From Wenzhouxiangella sp. AB-CW3 (lineage in GTDB: Bacteria > Pseudomonadota > Gammaproteobacteria > Xanthomonadales > Wenzhouxiangellaceae), in contig NZ_CP061368.1 of assembly GCF_014725735.1 (NCBI RefSeq), positions 3,673,225 to 3,737,224 on the forward strand: a DNA stretch of 64,000 bases, read 5' to 3'. This document shows positions 36,046 to 45,328 of the stretch, piece after piece. Made by a program: the position numbers and the translations under genes. The notes under the pieces were generated by a model. It searched no databases. It was not told where the DNA came from and worked only from the letters and a program-made list of their open reading frames with translations. The stretch's first letter is position 1. The number at the start of each line of letters is the position of its first letter.

Positions 36046-37176
36046 ATGAGCGCCGGGGCCCGATCAAAACGCCCGACGACCGAACGGCTGCTGTTTCCAC
36101 TGGCAGCCGCTTACGGCGCACTGAGCATACCGCTGTCGCTCATGGGCATGGACGGGCATTCTTCGCCCCCCGGGCTGGCATTTCCCGCCGGTCACGCCCA
36201 TGAACTGTTTTTTGGCTATGCGCTGGCCGTGGTGGCAGGATTTCTGATCAATCGTCTGTCAGCCCGGGGGCTGGTGATGCTGGCCGTGTTGTGGCTGTCG
36301 GCGCGCATCAGCTTCCTGTGGTGGCCCGGCAGCCTGCTGTCGCTGGCGCTCAATACCGGGTTTGCACTGGCCGTGGCCACTGTTGCGGCACCCCGGTTCA
36401 TGAAAGCGGCGAAAAAATGGCGCAACCGCATCATCGGCCCGCTGCTGCTGGCCATCTGCACCGCCGCCATCGTGCTCCAGCTGGCCCTGACGGCCGAATC
36501 CACCGTGGCTGCCTGGGTCGTGATCCGGATGGCGGTGCTGATGTTTGCGCTGTTGATGCTGTTTTTCGGCGGGCGCCTGATCGCCCCGGCCGCGGCCGGC
36601 GCCATCGAACAGGCCGGAGGGCATCTCGAGGCCCGGGTGCAACCGCGCATCGAAGGCGCCCTGATCATTCTCCTGGCCGCGGCCATGCCGGCCTCGGCGT
36701 TGCCCGCGCTGGATCCGCTTCGTGGTGTGCTGCTGCTCACTGCCGCGACGCTGGCAGTGGTCCGGCTGGGTCGCTGGCGATTGTGGGCTTGCCCTGGACG
36801 GGCGGACCTCTACTGTCTTGGCGTGGGTTACGCCTGGCTGGGCATTGGTTTGGGGATGATGGGACTGGCGGCGCTGCAGTGGGCCGGCCCTGGCGAGAAC
36901 GCTGCCGTCCACGCCATTACGGTCGGGGCGCTGGGTACGCTGACCTCGATCATCATGCTGCGCACCCGCCTGCTGCTGTTGAAAGTGTCGGTCCAGACAT
37001 TCTGGCCGGCCAGCCTGCTGCTGACGGCACTGATGTCCGCCGCGGCGATACTCCGGCTGGCCGCCCCGCAGGACACCCTGGCGCCGTCCGTGGCGGCGAG
37101 CTGCTGGTCGCTGGCCCTGCTGATGCTGACCGGCCTGCTCCTGTTCATCCCGGGGCAGTCACGCCGTCAGGCTTGA
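36046..37176 (+). CDS. nnrS: NnrS family heme-copper membrane protein
   Basis: A 376-residue polytopic membrane protein with about 12 helices. Segment HAHELFFGYALAVVAGFL (about 49-66) is the NnrS signature and includes conserved His residues. NnrS proteins are linked to nitric oxide metabolism and relieve nitrosative stress. The gene's presence in the same window as NirK-like and Tyr-less heme-copper genes supports an NO role. Its 3' end overlaps hrpB on the other strand by 10 bp. Confidence 0.85.
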   Translation: MSAGARSKRPTTERLLFPLAAAYGALSIPLSLMGMDGHSSPPGLAFPAGHAHELFFGYALAVVAGFLINRLSARGLVMLAVLWLSARISFLWWPGSLLSLALNTGFALAVATVAAPRFMKAAKKWRNRIIGPLLLAICTAAIVLQLALTAESTVAAWVVIRMAVLMFALLMLFFGGRLIAPAAAGAIEQAGGHLEARVQPRIEGALIILLAAAMPASALPALDPLRGVLLLTAATLAVVRLGRWRLWACPGRADLYCLGVGYAWLGIGLGMMGLAALQWAGPGENAAVHAITVGALGTLTSIIMLRTRLLLLKVSVQTFWPASLLLTALMSAAAILRLAAPQDTLAPSVAASCWSLALLMLTGLLLFIPGQSRRQA

Positions 37177-39617
37177 CCCACGCCCTCCCGGGGGCGGGCG
37201 CGCAACGGATCTTCCGGCCATGGATGCTTGGGGTAGCGACCGCGCATGTCCTTGCGCACATCGGGGTAGGCATTGGTCCAGAAACTGGCCAGATCGGCCG
37301 TGACAGCCAGCGGCCGCTGCGCCGGCGAGAGCAGGTGCAACACCACCGGCACCCGGCCATCGGCCAGCTTGGGGGACTCCGTCCAGCCGAACACGCTCTG
37401 CAGCTTGGTCGCCAGCACGGGGCCGCCTTCGGCGGTGTAGTCCAGTCGCACCCGGCGGCCGGTGGGAATTTCCAGGTGAGTGGGTACCAGTCGGGTCAGC
37501 TCGCGCTGCTGATCGTAATCGAGCAGGGCATTGAGCGTGTTGAACAGGTCGATCTGTTCGAGCTCGCGCCAGTGCGCCAGGCCGGCGAGAAAGGGTCGGA
37601 GCCAGTCATCGATGCTTTCCAGCAGCGCATTGTCATCGACATCCGGCCAGCGTTCCGGCCACTGCCCGTGCAGTAACTGCACGCGGGCCTGCCACTGGCG
37701 GGCCGTATCGGTCCATGGCAGGGCGTCCAGCCCTTTTCGCCACACTGCGGCGAGCAGGCCGGCCTCGATGGTGGCCGCGTCGGGTCGCTCCAGCTCTTTG
37801 CTCTCAAGCACCAGCGCACCCAGTTTTCTTTCCCGCCTGGCAATGACGGTGCCGCGTCGCTCGTCCCAGTCGGCCGATGTCTCGTTGGTGATGTGATCGG
37901 CCAGGTCGGATTCCAGTACGGTCGGATCGACTGCGGCGGCAAGAAAGATGCGTGACTCGCGCGCCTGACCGTCGACCTCCGCGGCGACCAGCCAGTCTTC
38001 GCCGGCCAGCGGATCGTCTTCGAACAGGAACGCGCCACGACCATTGCTGAGCCGGTAACGGCCGCGCCCGCCCCGGGAACACGCGATTCGGTCGGGAAAG
38101 GCCAGCGCCAACAGACAGCCGGCATCCAGTGATTCGTTTCGACCATTCCGTTTGCCCGCAATCTGCGCGGCGAGTTTGCGAGCCTGGGCCAGTCGTCCGC
38201 GCGCAACGCGCGGGTTTCCGCCACGCAGGGCATTGAGCCGCAAACCCATGTCGGCCCCGGCGCCGGGGCCCAGCAGGTCGCGATCGGACAGCAGCGCAGC
38301 CAGTTCCGCGGTCAGACCGCCGGCATTGCGTTCGCGACCGCGAATGACCATATGCGCCAGGCGTGGATGCAGACCCAGCTCCAGCATGGCGCGGCCATGG
38401 GTGGTGATGCGTCCTGACTCGTCCAGCGCGTCAAGCCAGCGCAGCAGTCCGACCGCCTGTTGCCAGTGGGCCTGCGGCGGTGCATCCAGCCAGGTGAGTT
38501 CGCCGGGATTGTCAATGCCCCAATGCGCCAACTCCAGCACCATCGGGGCCAGGTCGGCATCCAGGATCTCGGCCGGCGTATGCGACCGCAGGGCGGTCTG
38601 TTGCGACTCGCTCCACAGCCGGTAGCACACCCCCGGCTCCAGACGCCCGGCCCGGCCTGCGCGCTGCGCGCTGGATGCGCGCGAAACCGATTCGGTGACC
38701 AGCCGCGACATGCCGCTGTTGGCATCGAAGCGCGAGCGTCGTTGCAGGCCGGCGTCGATGACCACCCTTATGCCCTCGATGGTCAGGCTGGACTCGGCGA
38801 TGGCCGTGGCCAGCACAACCTTGCGCACGCCGTCCGGCGCCGGTGCGATGGCGGCATCCTGCTCGGCCGGTTTCAGGTTGCCGTGCAGGGGACAGACCGT
38901 CACGTTGGCGGGGAGCTGACCGTCCAGTAAATCGGCCACCCGGCGGATCTCGCCCATGCCCGGCAGGAAGACCAGCAGCGAACCGCCGTCATTGTCCAGA
39001 GCATGTCGAATGCTTGCCGCGACGTGGGCGGGGAGCTGTTTTTCGCGTGGGCAGGGGCGGTAGTGCACGTCGACCGGAAAGCTTCTACCTTCGCTGACGA
39101 TCAACGGCGGATCATCGAGCAGGGCTTTGAGCGGTTCGACCGCCAGCGTGGCCGACATCACCAGCACGCGCAGATCGGCCCTGAGCGCCTGCTGCGATTC
39201 GCGCACCAGTGCCAGCCCCAGGTCGGCACGGAGCGAGCGTTCATGAAACTCGTCGAATATCACGCAGGCATAGTCGGCCAGTTCCGGATCGGACTGGATC
39301 ATGCGTGTGAGAATGCCCTCGGTGACCACCTCGATGCGGGTGGCCTTCGAAACCTTCGTGTCCAGTCGCGTGCGATAGCCTACCGTCCGCCCCACGGTCT
39401 CGCCCATTTCGCCGGCCATGAAGCGTGCGGCAGAGCGCGCGGCAAGACGGCGCGGCTCCAGCATTACAATCCGGCGCCCGTCCAGCCAGTCGGTTCCGAG
39501 CAAGGCCGGCGGCACCCGCGTGGTCTTGCCGGCCCCGGGTGGCGCGGTCAGCAGAACAGTCGGGTGGGTTTCTAGCGCCGCCAGCAGGTCGGGGAGGGCG
39601 TCGTCGATGGGAAGCAT
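37167..39617 (-). CDS. hrpB: ATP-dependent helicase HrpB
   Basis: An 816-residue DExH-box helicase. Walker A is APPGAGKTTRVP, the DEFH box is FDEFHERSL, and motif III is VMSATL. Motif VI is QRAGRAGR. The long C-terminal HrpB-specific region is present. HrpB acts on RNA, but its precise substrate is not established. There is no link to its neighbours by overlap except the convergent nnrS. Sequence upstream of its start contains a heptad-repeat inverted array. Confidence 0.92.
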   Translation of the reverse strand: MLPIDDALPDLLAALETHPTVLLTAPPGAGKTTRVPPALLGTDWLDGRRIVMLEPRRLAARSAARFMAGEMGETVGRTVGYRTRLDTKVSKATRIEVVTEGILTRMIQSDPELADYACVIFDEFHERSLRADLGLALVRESQQALRADLRVLVMSATLAVEPLKALLDDPPLIVSEGRSFPVDVHYRPCPREKQLPAHVAASIRHALDNDGGSLLVFLPGMGEIRRVADLLDGQLPANVTVCPLHGNLKPAEQDAAIAPAPDGVRKVVLATAIAESSLTIEGIRVVIDAGLQRRSRFDANSGMSRLVTESVSRASSAQRAGRAGRLEPGVCYRLWSESQQTALRSHTPAEILDADLAPMVLELAHWGIDNPGELTWLDAPPQAHWQQAVGLLRWLDALDESGRITTHGRAMLELGLHPRLAHMVIRGRERNAGGLTAELAALLSDRDLLGPGAGADMGLRLNALRGGNPRVARGRLAQARKLAAQIAGKRNGRNESLDAGCLLALAFPDRIACSRGGRGRYRLSNGRGAFLFEDDPLAGEDWLVAAEVDGQARESRIFLAAAVDPTVLESDLADHITNETSADWDERRGTVIARRERKLGALVLESKELERPDAATIEAGLLAAVWRKGLDALPWTDTARQWQARVQLLHGQWPERWPDVDDNALLESIDDWLRPFLAGLAHWRELEQIDLFNTLNALLDYDQQRELTRLVPTHLEIPTGRRVRLDYTAEGGPVLATKLQSVFGWTESPKLADGRVPVVLHLLSPAQRPLAVTADLASFWTNAYPDVRKDMRGRYPKHPWPEDPLRARPREGVGQA

Positions 39618-39628
39618 TGGGGAAGGAA

Positions 39629-39780
39629 GGGTTCAGCGTTCAGGTTTCAGGGTTCAGGGGTGGCTTCGCTACAGGGCAGCGGATTATGCAGAGACAGAGG
39701 AGGTGTCGCCAAGCCGTGGTGTTCCAAGGCTATCAATCGAAGCCCGCCCTGAAACCTGAACCCTGAAACCCGAAACCTTC
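39629..39780. repeat. Inverted heptad array between hrpB and the thioredoxin-like gene
   Basis: The left arm (39629-39660) has GTTCAG-type heptads (GGTTCAG, CGTTCAG, GTTTCAG, GGTTCAG). The right arm (39747-39780) has the complementary kind (CCTGAAA, CCTGAAC, CCTGAAA, CCCGAAA). They can pair into a long imperfect hairpin. No gene is visible between the arms. Confidence 0.75.
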
Positions 39781-39782
39781 CT

Positions 39783-40340
39783 TCATCCCTTCCACTTGAT
39801 ATTGCACCCGATCGAGGGCTTCTGCTCCTTCGCCACCGGCTGGCCCTCGATCAGTGCATCGAGGGCGGCGCGCAGGTCCTTGCCGGTGACCTCGATGCCG
39901 TTGCCGGGGCGCGAGTCGTCGAGCTGGCCGCGGTAGACAAGTTTGCGGTCGGCATCGAAGACGAAGAAGTCGGGCGTGCAGGCGGCATCATAGGCGCGCG
40001 CCGTGTTCTGGGATTCGTCATAAAGATAGGGAAAGGAGAAACCCTTAGCCTGGGCAAGCTCGGCCATCCGTTCGGGCCGGTCCTGCGGGTAGCCGGTGAC
40101 ATCGTTGGAACTGATCGCGACCACGCCGATGCCGCGGTCTGGATAATCCCGACCCAGCCGGGCCAGCTCGTCGAGCACGTGCTTGACGAAGGGACAGTGA
40201 TTGCAGATGAACATCACCAGCGTGCCCTTCTCGCCGGCGGCATCGTCGAGCGAAAAATCCTTGCCGCTGACGGTATCGGGAAGCCTGAAGTCGGGCGCCG
40301 GGGTGCCCAGCGGCAGCATGGTGGATTCGGTTTTGGCCAT
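39783..40340 (-). CDS. Thioredoxin-like/AhpC-TSA-family protein
   Basis: A 185-residue cytoplasmic protein with no signal peptide. The N-terminal part (GTPAPDFRLPDTVSGKDFSL) is of the AhpC/TSA type, and the redox motif is CNHCP. A further Cys lies in YDAACTPDFFVFD. It could be a thiol peroxidase or disulfide reductase. Its start adjoins the mscS stop (1 bp apart on the same strand), which suggests one transcript with mscS and the following DUF432-like gene. Confidence 0.82.
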   Translation of the reverse strand: MAKTESTMLPLGTPAPDFRLPDTVSGKDFSLDDAAGEKGTLVMFICNHCPFVKHVLDELARLGRDYPDRGIGVVAISSNDVTGYPQDRPERMAELAQAKGFSFPYLYDESQNTARAYDAACTPDFFVFDADRKLVYRGQLDDSRPGNGIEVTGKDLRAALDALIEGQPVAKEQKPSIGCNIKWKG

Positions 40341-41237
40341 TCAGTCCTCCTTGGATGATGCGTCGCTTTCAGCAGGGGCCTCTCTCTGAACCTTGGCGCT
40401 GTCGCCGCCATCGTCAACCAGCCGGATCGGGAAGGGCTTGCTGACCTCGCCGGTGTAGATCGATCGGTGCGGGAACGGAATTTCGATGCCGGCAGCATCG
40501 AAAGCCACCTTGATCTCGGCGGCAATACCGTTCCTCAATGCCAGGAAATTTTCACGCTTGGCCCACACCGAAAACTGGATCTCCAGCGCCGAGTCGCCGA
40601 AGCCGGTAAAAATGAACAGCGGTGCCGGCTCGTCCAGGCAAAGTGGATTGGCCTCGGCCACGCCCATGAGCACTTCGCGTACGTGGTCGATGTCTTCCTT
40701 GTAAGCCACGCCCAGCATCAGGTCGTGACGTCGGATGGGAAAGCGGCTGAGCGTGGTCACCTCGCTTTTGATCAGGGTTTCATTGGGAATGCGCACATAA
40801 AGATTGTCGAAGGTTCTGAGCTTGACCGACAGGGCGTCGATCGACAGCACCTCACCGGTGGTCTCGCCCACCCGAATGATGTCGCCGATCTCGAAACTGC
40901 GCTCGCCGATCAAAAACAGCCCGCTGATCAGGTTCGAGGCCGTGGTCTGCGAGGCAAAGCCCAGCGCCACGGTCAGCACGCCGGCTGCGCCCATGATCAC
41001 GCCGATGCTGAATCCCAGTTCGGCCAGGGCGGCGGCCACGAACACGCCAAGCAGACCATAAAAAATGCCCCGCCGGGCCAGTTGCAGCAGTTGTGGTGTC
41101 AGCCGCGCACGTAGCGCACGCGCGGTCAGCCGGGCCGACAGCGAGGCCAGCAGCAGGCCCAGCGCCACCAGGATGACGGCGCGGCCGAAGGTCAGCAGCC
41201 CTTCGAATTCGATCAGTCCGGATAGCGTATCGAGCAT
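40341..41237 (-). CDS. mscS: MscS-family small-conductance mechanosensitive channel
   Basis: A 298-residue membrane protein with three transmembrane helices and a cytoplasmic beta domain. The pore-lining TM3 (GAAGVLTVALGFASQTTASN) and the following segment FLIGERSFEIGDIIRVGE match MscS. It opens under membrane tension to release solutes. The acidic C-terminal tail (SDASSKED) is longer than in E. coli. A DUF432-like gene lies 1 bp upstream on the same strand. Confidence 0.92.
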   Translation of the reverse strand: MLDTLSGLIEFEGLLTFGRAVILVALGLLLASLSARLTARALRARLTPQLLQLARRGIFYGLLGVFVAAALAELGFSIGVIMGAAGVLTVALGFASQTTASNLISGLFLIGERSFEIGDIIRVGETTGEVLSIDALSVKLRTFDNLYVRIPNETLIKSEVTTLSRFPIRRHDLMLGVAYKEDIDHVREVLMGVAEANPLCLDEPAPLFIFTGFGDSALEIQFSVWAKRENFLALRNGIAAEIKVAFDAAGIEIPFPHRSIYTGEVSKPFPIRLVDDGGDSAKVQREAPAESDASSKED

Positions 41238-41238
41238 G

Positions 41239-42045
41239 TCAGTTCCCCAACAACAGGTTCAGAGCCCGCGTCATGCCCGATCGACCCCCTTCGATACGGG
41301 GGCCGGCCAGCCGATCGAGCTTGCGTTGCACCTCGGGCAGGTTGGAGTCGACCTTGACGCGCGCCTGCTCGGCCTGGTCCTCAAGGGTCAGGGTGACGCG
41401 CTGGGTCCACAGGCTGCCGTCCCCGGCGCCGTACAAGGAAAGCATCGGCACCGGCAGGCTGATCTTCTCCAATGGCACCGGCTGGGCGGATTCGTTGTGA
41501 ATGGTCATCGGCGTGATCGCCCGGTGGGGACGCTGCGGCAGTTCGGCCAGATTGTGGCGCGCCTGGGTGCGTCCGGCGTAGCACAGCTCTCCCTCGCGTG
41601 TCGAAGGTCCAAACCAGGTGTCGGACATGCGCAGGACCGGAAACTCCTTGAGCAGCACGGGCGGGTCGGAGACTTCCACGCGCAACCAGATCGGGGTCGA
41701 CAGGTAGAGGGTGATCTGCTGGCCGGCCAACAGGTAGACGGGCTGGCGCGGCCGGATGACGACCGGACGATCAGCCAGTCGCGGGCTCAGCACGACCTGG
41801 TCGGATTGACCGGCGTGAACGAAACGTTCGTCGGCCTCATCGGGCAGGCCTTTTCTGACGCGTACCCGGGTATTGTCGCCATCGTCGGCCGACTCCTCGG
41901 ATGATTCGATCTTCAGCGACCACTCGTCCTCGCCATGACCCAGCATCATGGCCAGCGGCCCCAGCGAGAATTGCAGGCTTTGGCCCCCGGAGACATCCCG
42001 GGGGGACCACCAAGCGGACTGCTGCGTCTTGCGCTGTGCTGCCAT
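41239..42045 (-). CDS. DUF432-like protein upstream of mscS
   Basis: A 268-residue soluble protein without a signal peptide. It is rich in predicted beta strands (VIRPRQPVYLLAGQQITLYL, PIWLRVEVSD, RVTLTLEDQ). Homologues named DUF432 are known next to mscS, and this position and the beta-rich pattern suggest that family. I cannot confirm it without a profile search. Function is unknown, and a role with the channel is inferred only from adjacency. Confidence 0.5.
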   Translation of the reverse strand: MAAQRKTQQSAWWSPRDVSGGQSLQFSLGPLAMMLGHGEDEWSLKIESSEESADDGDNTRVRVRKGLPDEADERFVHAGQSDQVVLSPRLADRPVVIRPRQPVYLLAGQQITLYLSTPIWLRVEVSDPPVLLKEFPVLRMSDTWFGPSTREGELCYAGRTQARHNLAELPQRPHRAITPMTIHNESAQPVPLEKISLPVPMLSLYGAGDGSLWTQRVTLTLEDQAEQARVKVDSNLPEVQRKLDRLAGPRIEGGRSGMTRALNLLLGN

Positions 42046-42104
42046 GGACGGCCCTCGATGACTGAATGAACAGTGTACTGCAAGCCAGGCGTGTCCCGGC
42101 CGAT

Positions 42105-43016
42105 TCAGGGCGCCTCAGCGGCTGGAGGATGCCCCCCCACGGCCCGTCTGAGCAAGTCGGCAAGACGTCTGGCACCTGGGCCGGCAAACGATGCATCGGC
42201 CAGGACCAGATACAGCGCGGCCCAGCGCTCTGCACCTTCGACTAGCGGAAGGGGTTTGAGTGCGCCGGAATCAAGCTCCCGGCGGATGATGTCCTCGGCA
42301 TACCAGGCAAATCCCAGGCCCATGCACGCTGCCCGAATGGAGGTGGCCTTGGAGGTCACCGTCCAGCGCTGTTCGGTCACCTGCAGCGCGGCCGACTGGG
42401 CCGGCTGGGCACCGGAATCCCGCACCACCAGGTGTCGGTGCTGGCGCAGATCGTCACTGGTCACGGGTCGGCCCAGCCGGTGCAGTGGATGCGTCGGGGC
42501 GGCAGCCGCAACGAACCGAACCTGCATCAGGGCGTCACCCACAAAGCCACCGGGAATCGTCGAGGTAATCGCCAGGTCGACCCGACCCTGGGTAAGCAGC
42601 TCGGTGGTGCCACCGAGCACTGACTCATGCAACTGTACGCGCATCTGCGGCTGTTCGGCCGAGATCTGGCCCAGGCATTCGAGCAACAGCCAGGTGGGGA
42701 AAATGATCTCGGCGGCAATCCGCAGCTCCGCCTCCCAGCCTTCGGCAAGCTTTGCTGCGGCGCGCTCCAAGCGGGCCGCCTCGTCAACCAGCGCCCGGCC
42801 GCGCCGGTAAAGCACCTGGCCGGCCGGCGTGAGAACCGAGCGTCGGCCCTGTACTTCCAGCACCTTCAACTCCAGCAGCTCCTCGATGCGATGCACGGCA
42901 TAGCTGACGGTGGACTGCGACTTGTGCAAGGCCTCGGCGGCGCGCGCGTAGCCACCTTCCTCGACGACCGCCACCAGCGCCCGCCATTGCTCCAGACTGA
43001 TCCGGGGATCGCTCAT
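42105..43016 (-). CDS. LysR-family transcriptional regulator
   Basis: A 303-residue regulator with an N-terminal LysR HTH (ALVAVVEEGGYARAAEALHK, SQSTVSYAVHRIEELL) and a C-terminal effector-binding domain. The start ATG 43016 is chosen because the HTH begins there. A longer frame runs into intergenic repeats. The target may be the azoR-pirin pair, since the genes are divergent with 242 bp between them. This is inferred from position only. Confidence 0.88.
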   Translation of the reverse strand: MSDPRISLEQWRALVAVVEEGGYARAAEALHKSQSTVSYAVHRIEELLELKVLEVQGRRSVLTPAGQVLYRRGRALVDEAARLERAAAKLAEGWEAELRIAAEIIFPTWLLLECLGQISAEQPQMRVQLHESVLGGTTELLTQGRVDLAITSTIPGGFVGDALMQVRFVAAAAPTHPLHRLGRPVTSDDLRQHRHLVVRDSGAQPAQSAALQVTEQRWTVTSKATSIRAACMGLGFAWYAEDIIRRELDSGALKPLPLVEGAERWAALYLVLADASFAGPGARRLADLLRRAVGGHPPAAEAP

Positions 43017-43087
43017 GATTCGATCTAATCGAATGGTTGAGGCTATATTTTGCGCTTTTTGTTCGATCCAGGCAAATGTATTGTGGC

Positions 43088-43170
43088 GGTGAAAGGTAAA
43101 AAGTGAAAGGTGAAAGGTGAAAGAAAGGGTGAATGGATAGATCGAAACCTGAGCCCTGAAACCGACAGCG
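43088..43170. repeat. Heptad array between lysR and azoR
   Basis: A run of GGTGAAA-type heptads (GGTGAAA, GGTAAAA, AGTGAAA, GGTGAAA, GGTGAAA, 43088-43122) is followed by weaker complementary units of the CCTGAAA kind near 43145-43170. It lies in the divergent intergenic region. The rest of this region (43017-43258) holds the presumed promoters. Confidence 0.65.
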
Positions 43171-43258
43171 CAAAGCGCCGATCCGGGAACTCCATCAGCC
43201 GGCAACAAAGCCGGCCTGGTGACATGACAAACCGAACATACTAACTGGAGGCAATAGA

Positions 43259-43879
43259 ATGCGAACTTTGCTGGTCATCAAATCAAGTCTGTTCAACGGG
43301 TCGGGTCAGTCGAGCAAGCTGGCTGATGACTTCGTCGAATTGTGGAAGGCGAATCATCCGGACGGCCGGGTGATGTGCCGTGATCTGGCATCCGATCCGG
43401 TGCCGCACCTCAGCGCTGAGGCCTTTGGTGGGTTTCTTGCCGATGCGGCCGAGCGCAGCCCGTCACAGCAGGCAGCGGTGGCGGTCTCCGACGCCCTGAT
43501 TGCCGAACTCAAGCAGGCCGACGAAGTGGTTATCGGCTTGCCCATGTACAACTTTACCGTGCCGTCGACCTTCAAGGCGTGGATGGATTACGTGGCGCGG
43601 GCGGGCGTGACCTTCCGTTATACCGAAAACGGCCCTGAAGGTCTGATCGATGACAAGCCGCTACACGTGCTCTGTGCCCGCGGTGGCGAGTACGCAGGTA
43701 CGTCGGCCGACACCCAGTCTCCGCTGATCGTGTCGTTCTTTGGCATGCTGGGCATCAGGGACATACGCTTTGTCTATGCCGAGGGCCTGGCCCTTGGGGA
43801 CGAGGCGCGTGAAGAATCTCTGCTCAAGGCGCGCGGTCAAATCGATCATGTCATCGAATCGGCCCGCGACGCGGCGTAA
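43259..43879 (+). CDS. azoR: FMN-dependent NADH:quinone/azo oxidoreductase
   Basis: A 206-residue flavodoxin-like protein. Visible segments are LLVIKSSLFNGSGQSSKLAD (phosphate loop), VIGLPMYNFTVPSTFKAWMD (FMN contact, AzoR signature) and LCARGGEYAG. It uses NADH for two-electron reduction of quinones or azo compounds. A good ribosome site (GGAGG) precedes the ATG. The pirin gene follows after 12 bp. Confidence 0.9.
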   Translation: MRTLLVIKSSLFNGSGQSSKLADDFVELWKANHPDGRVMCRDLASDPVPHLSAEAFGGFLADAAERSPSQQAAVAVSDALIAELKQADEVVIGLPMYNFTVPSTFKAWMDYVARAGVTFRYTENGPEGLIDDKPLHVLCARGGEYAGTSADTQSPLIVSFFGMLGIRDIRFVYAEGLALGDEAREESLLKARGQIDHVIESARDAA

Positions 43880-43891
43880 GGAGCAACAGCC

Positions 43892-44755
43892 ATGAGTGCA
43901 CGCAAGCTGACCCGAATCATCGAGTCGATCGCGACCTCAGATGGCGCCGGGGTCAAGCTCCGGCGCAGCCTGGGCTCGAACCCGCATGCGCGGCTCGATC
44001 CGTTCCTGATGCTCGACGAGTTCTACTCCGACAACCCCGACGACTACATCGCCGGCTTCCCGCCGCATCCGCACCGCGGTTTCGAGACGGTGACCTACAT
44101 GCTCGACGGGCGCATGGAGCACAAGGACCATCTGGGCAACACCGGCGACCTGGGCCCGGGTTCGGTGCAGTGGATGACCGCCGGCCGCGGCGTGATCCAC
44201 TCGGAAATGCCGAAACAGAACGAGGGGCGCATGCGCGGCTTCCAGCTCTGGATCAACCTGCCGTCCAGCGAGAAGATGAAGCCGGCCGACTACCGCGACA
44301 TCCCGGCCTCCGATATTGCCAGGCTGGACTTCGAAGGCGGGTCGGCACGGGTCATTGCCGGCACGCTGCACCTCAACGACCAGTCGGCGACCGGGCCGGT
44401 CAACTCCGCAGACCAACCCTTGAGCACCGACCCCCTCTACGTCGACCTGCGCCTGGATGCCAACCGCGAGGTCGAGATCCCGGTGAGTGCCGGGCACAAC
44501 GTGTTCGTCTACCTCTACGACGGCGAGGCCAGCATCGGCGGACGCACCCTGCCGCATCGCTCCACCGGAGTGCTGAGCGATGGAGACCGGGTCGTGTTCC
44601 ATGCCGGCTCAGACGGCGCGGGCGCCCTGCTGCTGGCCGGCAAGCCGATCGGCGAGCCGGTGGCCCAGTACGGCCCGTTCGTGATGAATACGCGCGAGGA
44701 GATCGAGCAGGCGATTGCGGACTATCGGTCCGGGCGCTTGACGGGTGTGGCGTGA
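43892..44755 (+). CDS. Pirin-family protein
   Basis: A 287-residue double cupin. The N-terminal cupin shows the metal-binding HPHRGFETVTYMLDG and the downstream GVIHSEMP segments typical of pirins. Some members are quercetinases, others transcription cofactors. The pairing with azoR under a divergent LysR regulator suggests a quinone- or electrophile-stress unit, which is inference. A heptad array follows the stop. Confidence 0.88.
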   Translation: MSARKLTRIIESIATSDGAGVKLRRSLGSNPHARLDPFLMLDEFYSDNPDDYIAGFPPHPHRGFETVTYMLDGRMEHKDHLGNTGDLGPGSVQWMTAGRGVIHSEMPKQNEGRMRGFQLWINLPSSEKMKPADYRDIPASDIARLDFEGGSARVIAGTLHLNDQSATGPVNSADQPLSTDPLYVDLRLDANREVEIPVSAGHNVFVYLYDGEASIGGRTLPHRSTGVLSDGDRVVFHAGSDGAGALLLAGKPIGEPVAQYGPFVMNTREEIEQAIADYRSGRLTGVA

Positions 44756-44835
44756 GGTGAAAGGTGAGAGGTGAAAAGTGAAAGGTGAAAGGAAATATTG
44801 GGGCCAAGCCGTTCTTGGCCTTTAGCCTTTCACCT
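44755..44835. repeat. Heptad array with bidirectional hairpin between pirin and ubiT
   Basis: AGGTGAA-type heptads (44756-44790) are followed by the hairpin GGCCAAG/CTTGGCC (44802-44820) with a T-rich tail, and then CCTTTCACC, the complementary unit. It lies between convergent genes and probably serves as a two-way terminator. The last part encodes the C-terminal residues of UbiT. Confidence 0.7.
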
Positions 44836-45325
44836 GTCGTACCCGCTTTCCGAATCGCGCCACTCGGTTGAGCAGGATGCGCGCTGGCAAAGGTATGGCT
44901 TCCAGCGGCAGGCGGTCGAGGTGATTGCGAACGGTCAGCCCCAGGGCGGTATCGCCGGTGACTTCCAGGCGGCGCTGGAAGAACAGCGTGTCGGGGTCTT
45001 CCAGGCGGGCGGCCAACAGCAGGAATTCCACGGCGCGGCCGCGAATGGTGGCGTCGGCGGCCTGTCGACGTGATGCCGCGAGCAAGCGTCCATCGTTGAC
45101 GGTGAACACGCGACGCAACTGCATGTCGCTGACTTCCACGGCCAGGTAGCGCCCCTGCAGGAAATCGAACTCTCCCTCTGCGGCCTGCTCGGCCAGCACA
45201 CGATTGAGCAGCCCGGAAACAACTCGATGCTCCAGTGCCGTTGGCACCAGTCTCAGCGGCAACCCCACCCGTTCAGGCGGCGGCATGCGACGGGCAGCCA
45301 GGTTCAGCAGTACTTCAGGCGGCAT
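44822..45325 (-). CDS. ubiT: Ubiquinone biosynthesis accessory factor UbiT (SCP2 domain)
   Basis: A 167-residue SCP2-like protein. Segments EGEFDFLQGRYLAVEVSD, TIRGRAVEFLLLAARLEDP, DTLFFQRRLEVTGDTALGL and LTVRNHLDRL fit UbiT (YhbT). UbiT binds isoprenoid quinone intermediates and is needed with UbiU and UbiV for oxygen-independent ubiquinone synthesis. Here it is split from ubiUV and forms the last gene of an operon with a cytochrome c and a SCO protein (3 bp after the SCO gene). Confidence 0.85.
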   Translation of the reverse strand: MPPEVLLNLAARRMPPPERVGLPLRLVPTALEHRVVSGLLNRVLAEQAAEGEFDFLQGRYLAVEVSDMQLRRVFTVNDGRLLAASRRQAADATIRGRAVEFLLLAARLEDPDTLFFQRRLEVTGDTALGLTVRNHLDRLPLEAIPLPARILLNRVARFGKRVRQVKG

Positions 45326-45328
45326 GTT

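Noticed and set aside
35550-36047. Upstream extension of the FAD-linked dehydrogenase to 36047
   Set aside because: The extra 166 residues have no FAD-oxidase homology, overlap the zinc-finger gene on the other strand, and normal length is reached from ATG 35549.
39629-39780. Possible CRISPR array in repeat-rich intergenic regions
   Set aside because: Units are 7 bp, without spacers, and occur as complementary arms. There are no cas genes.
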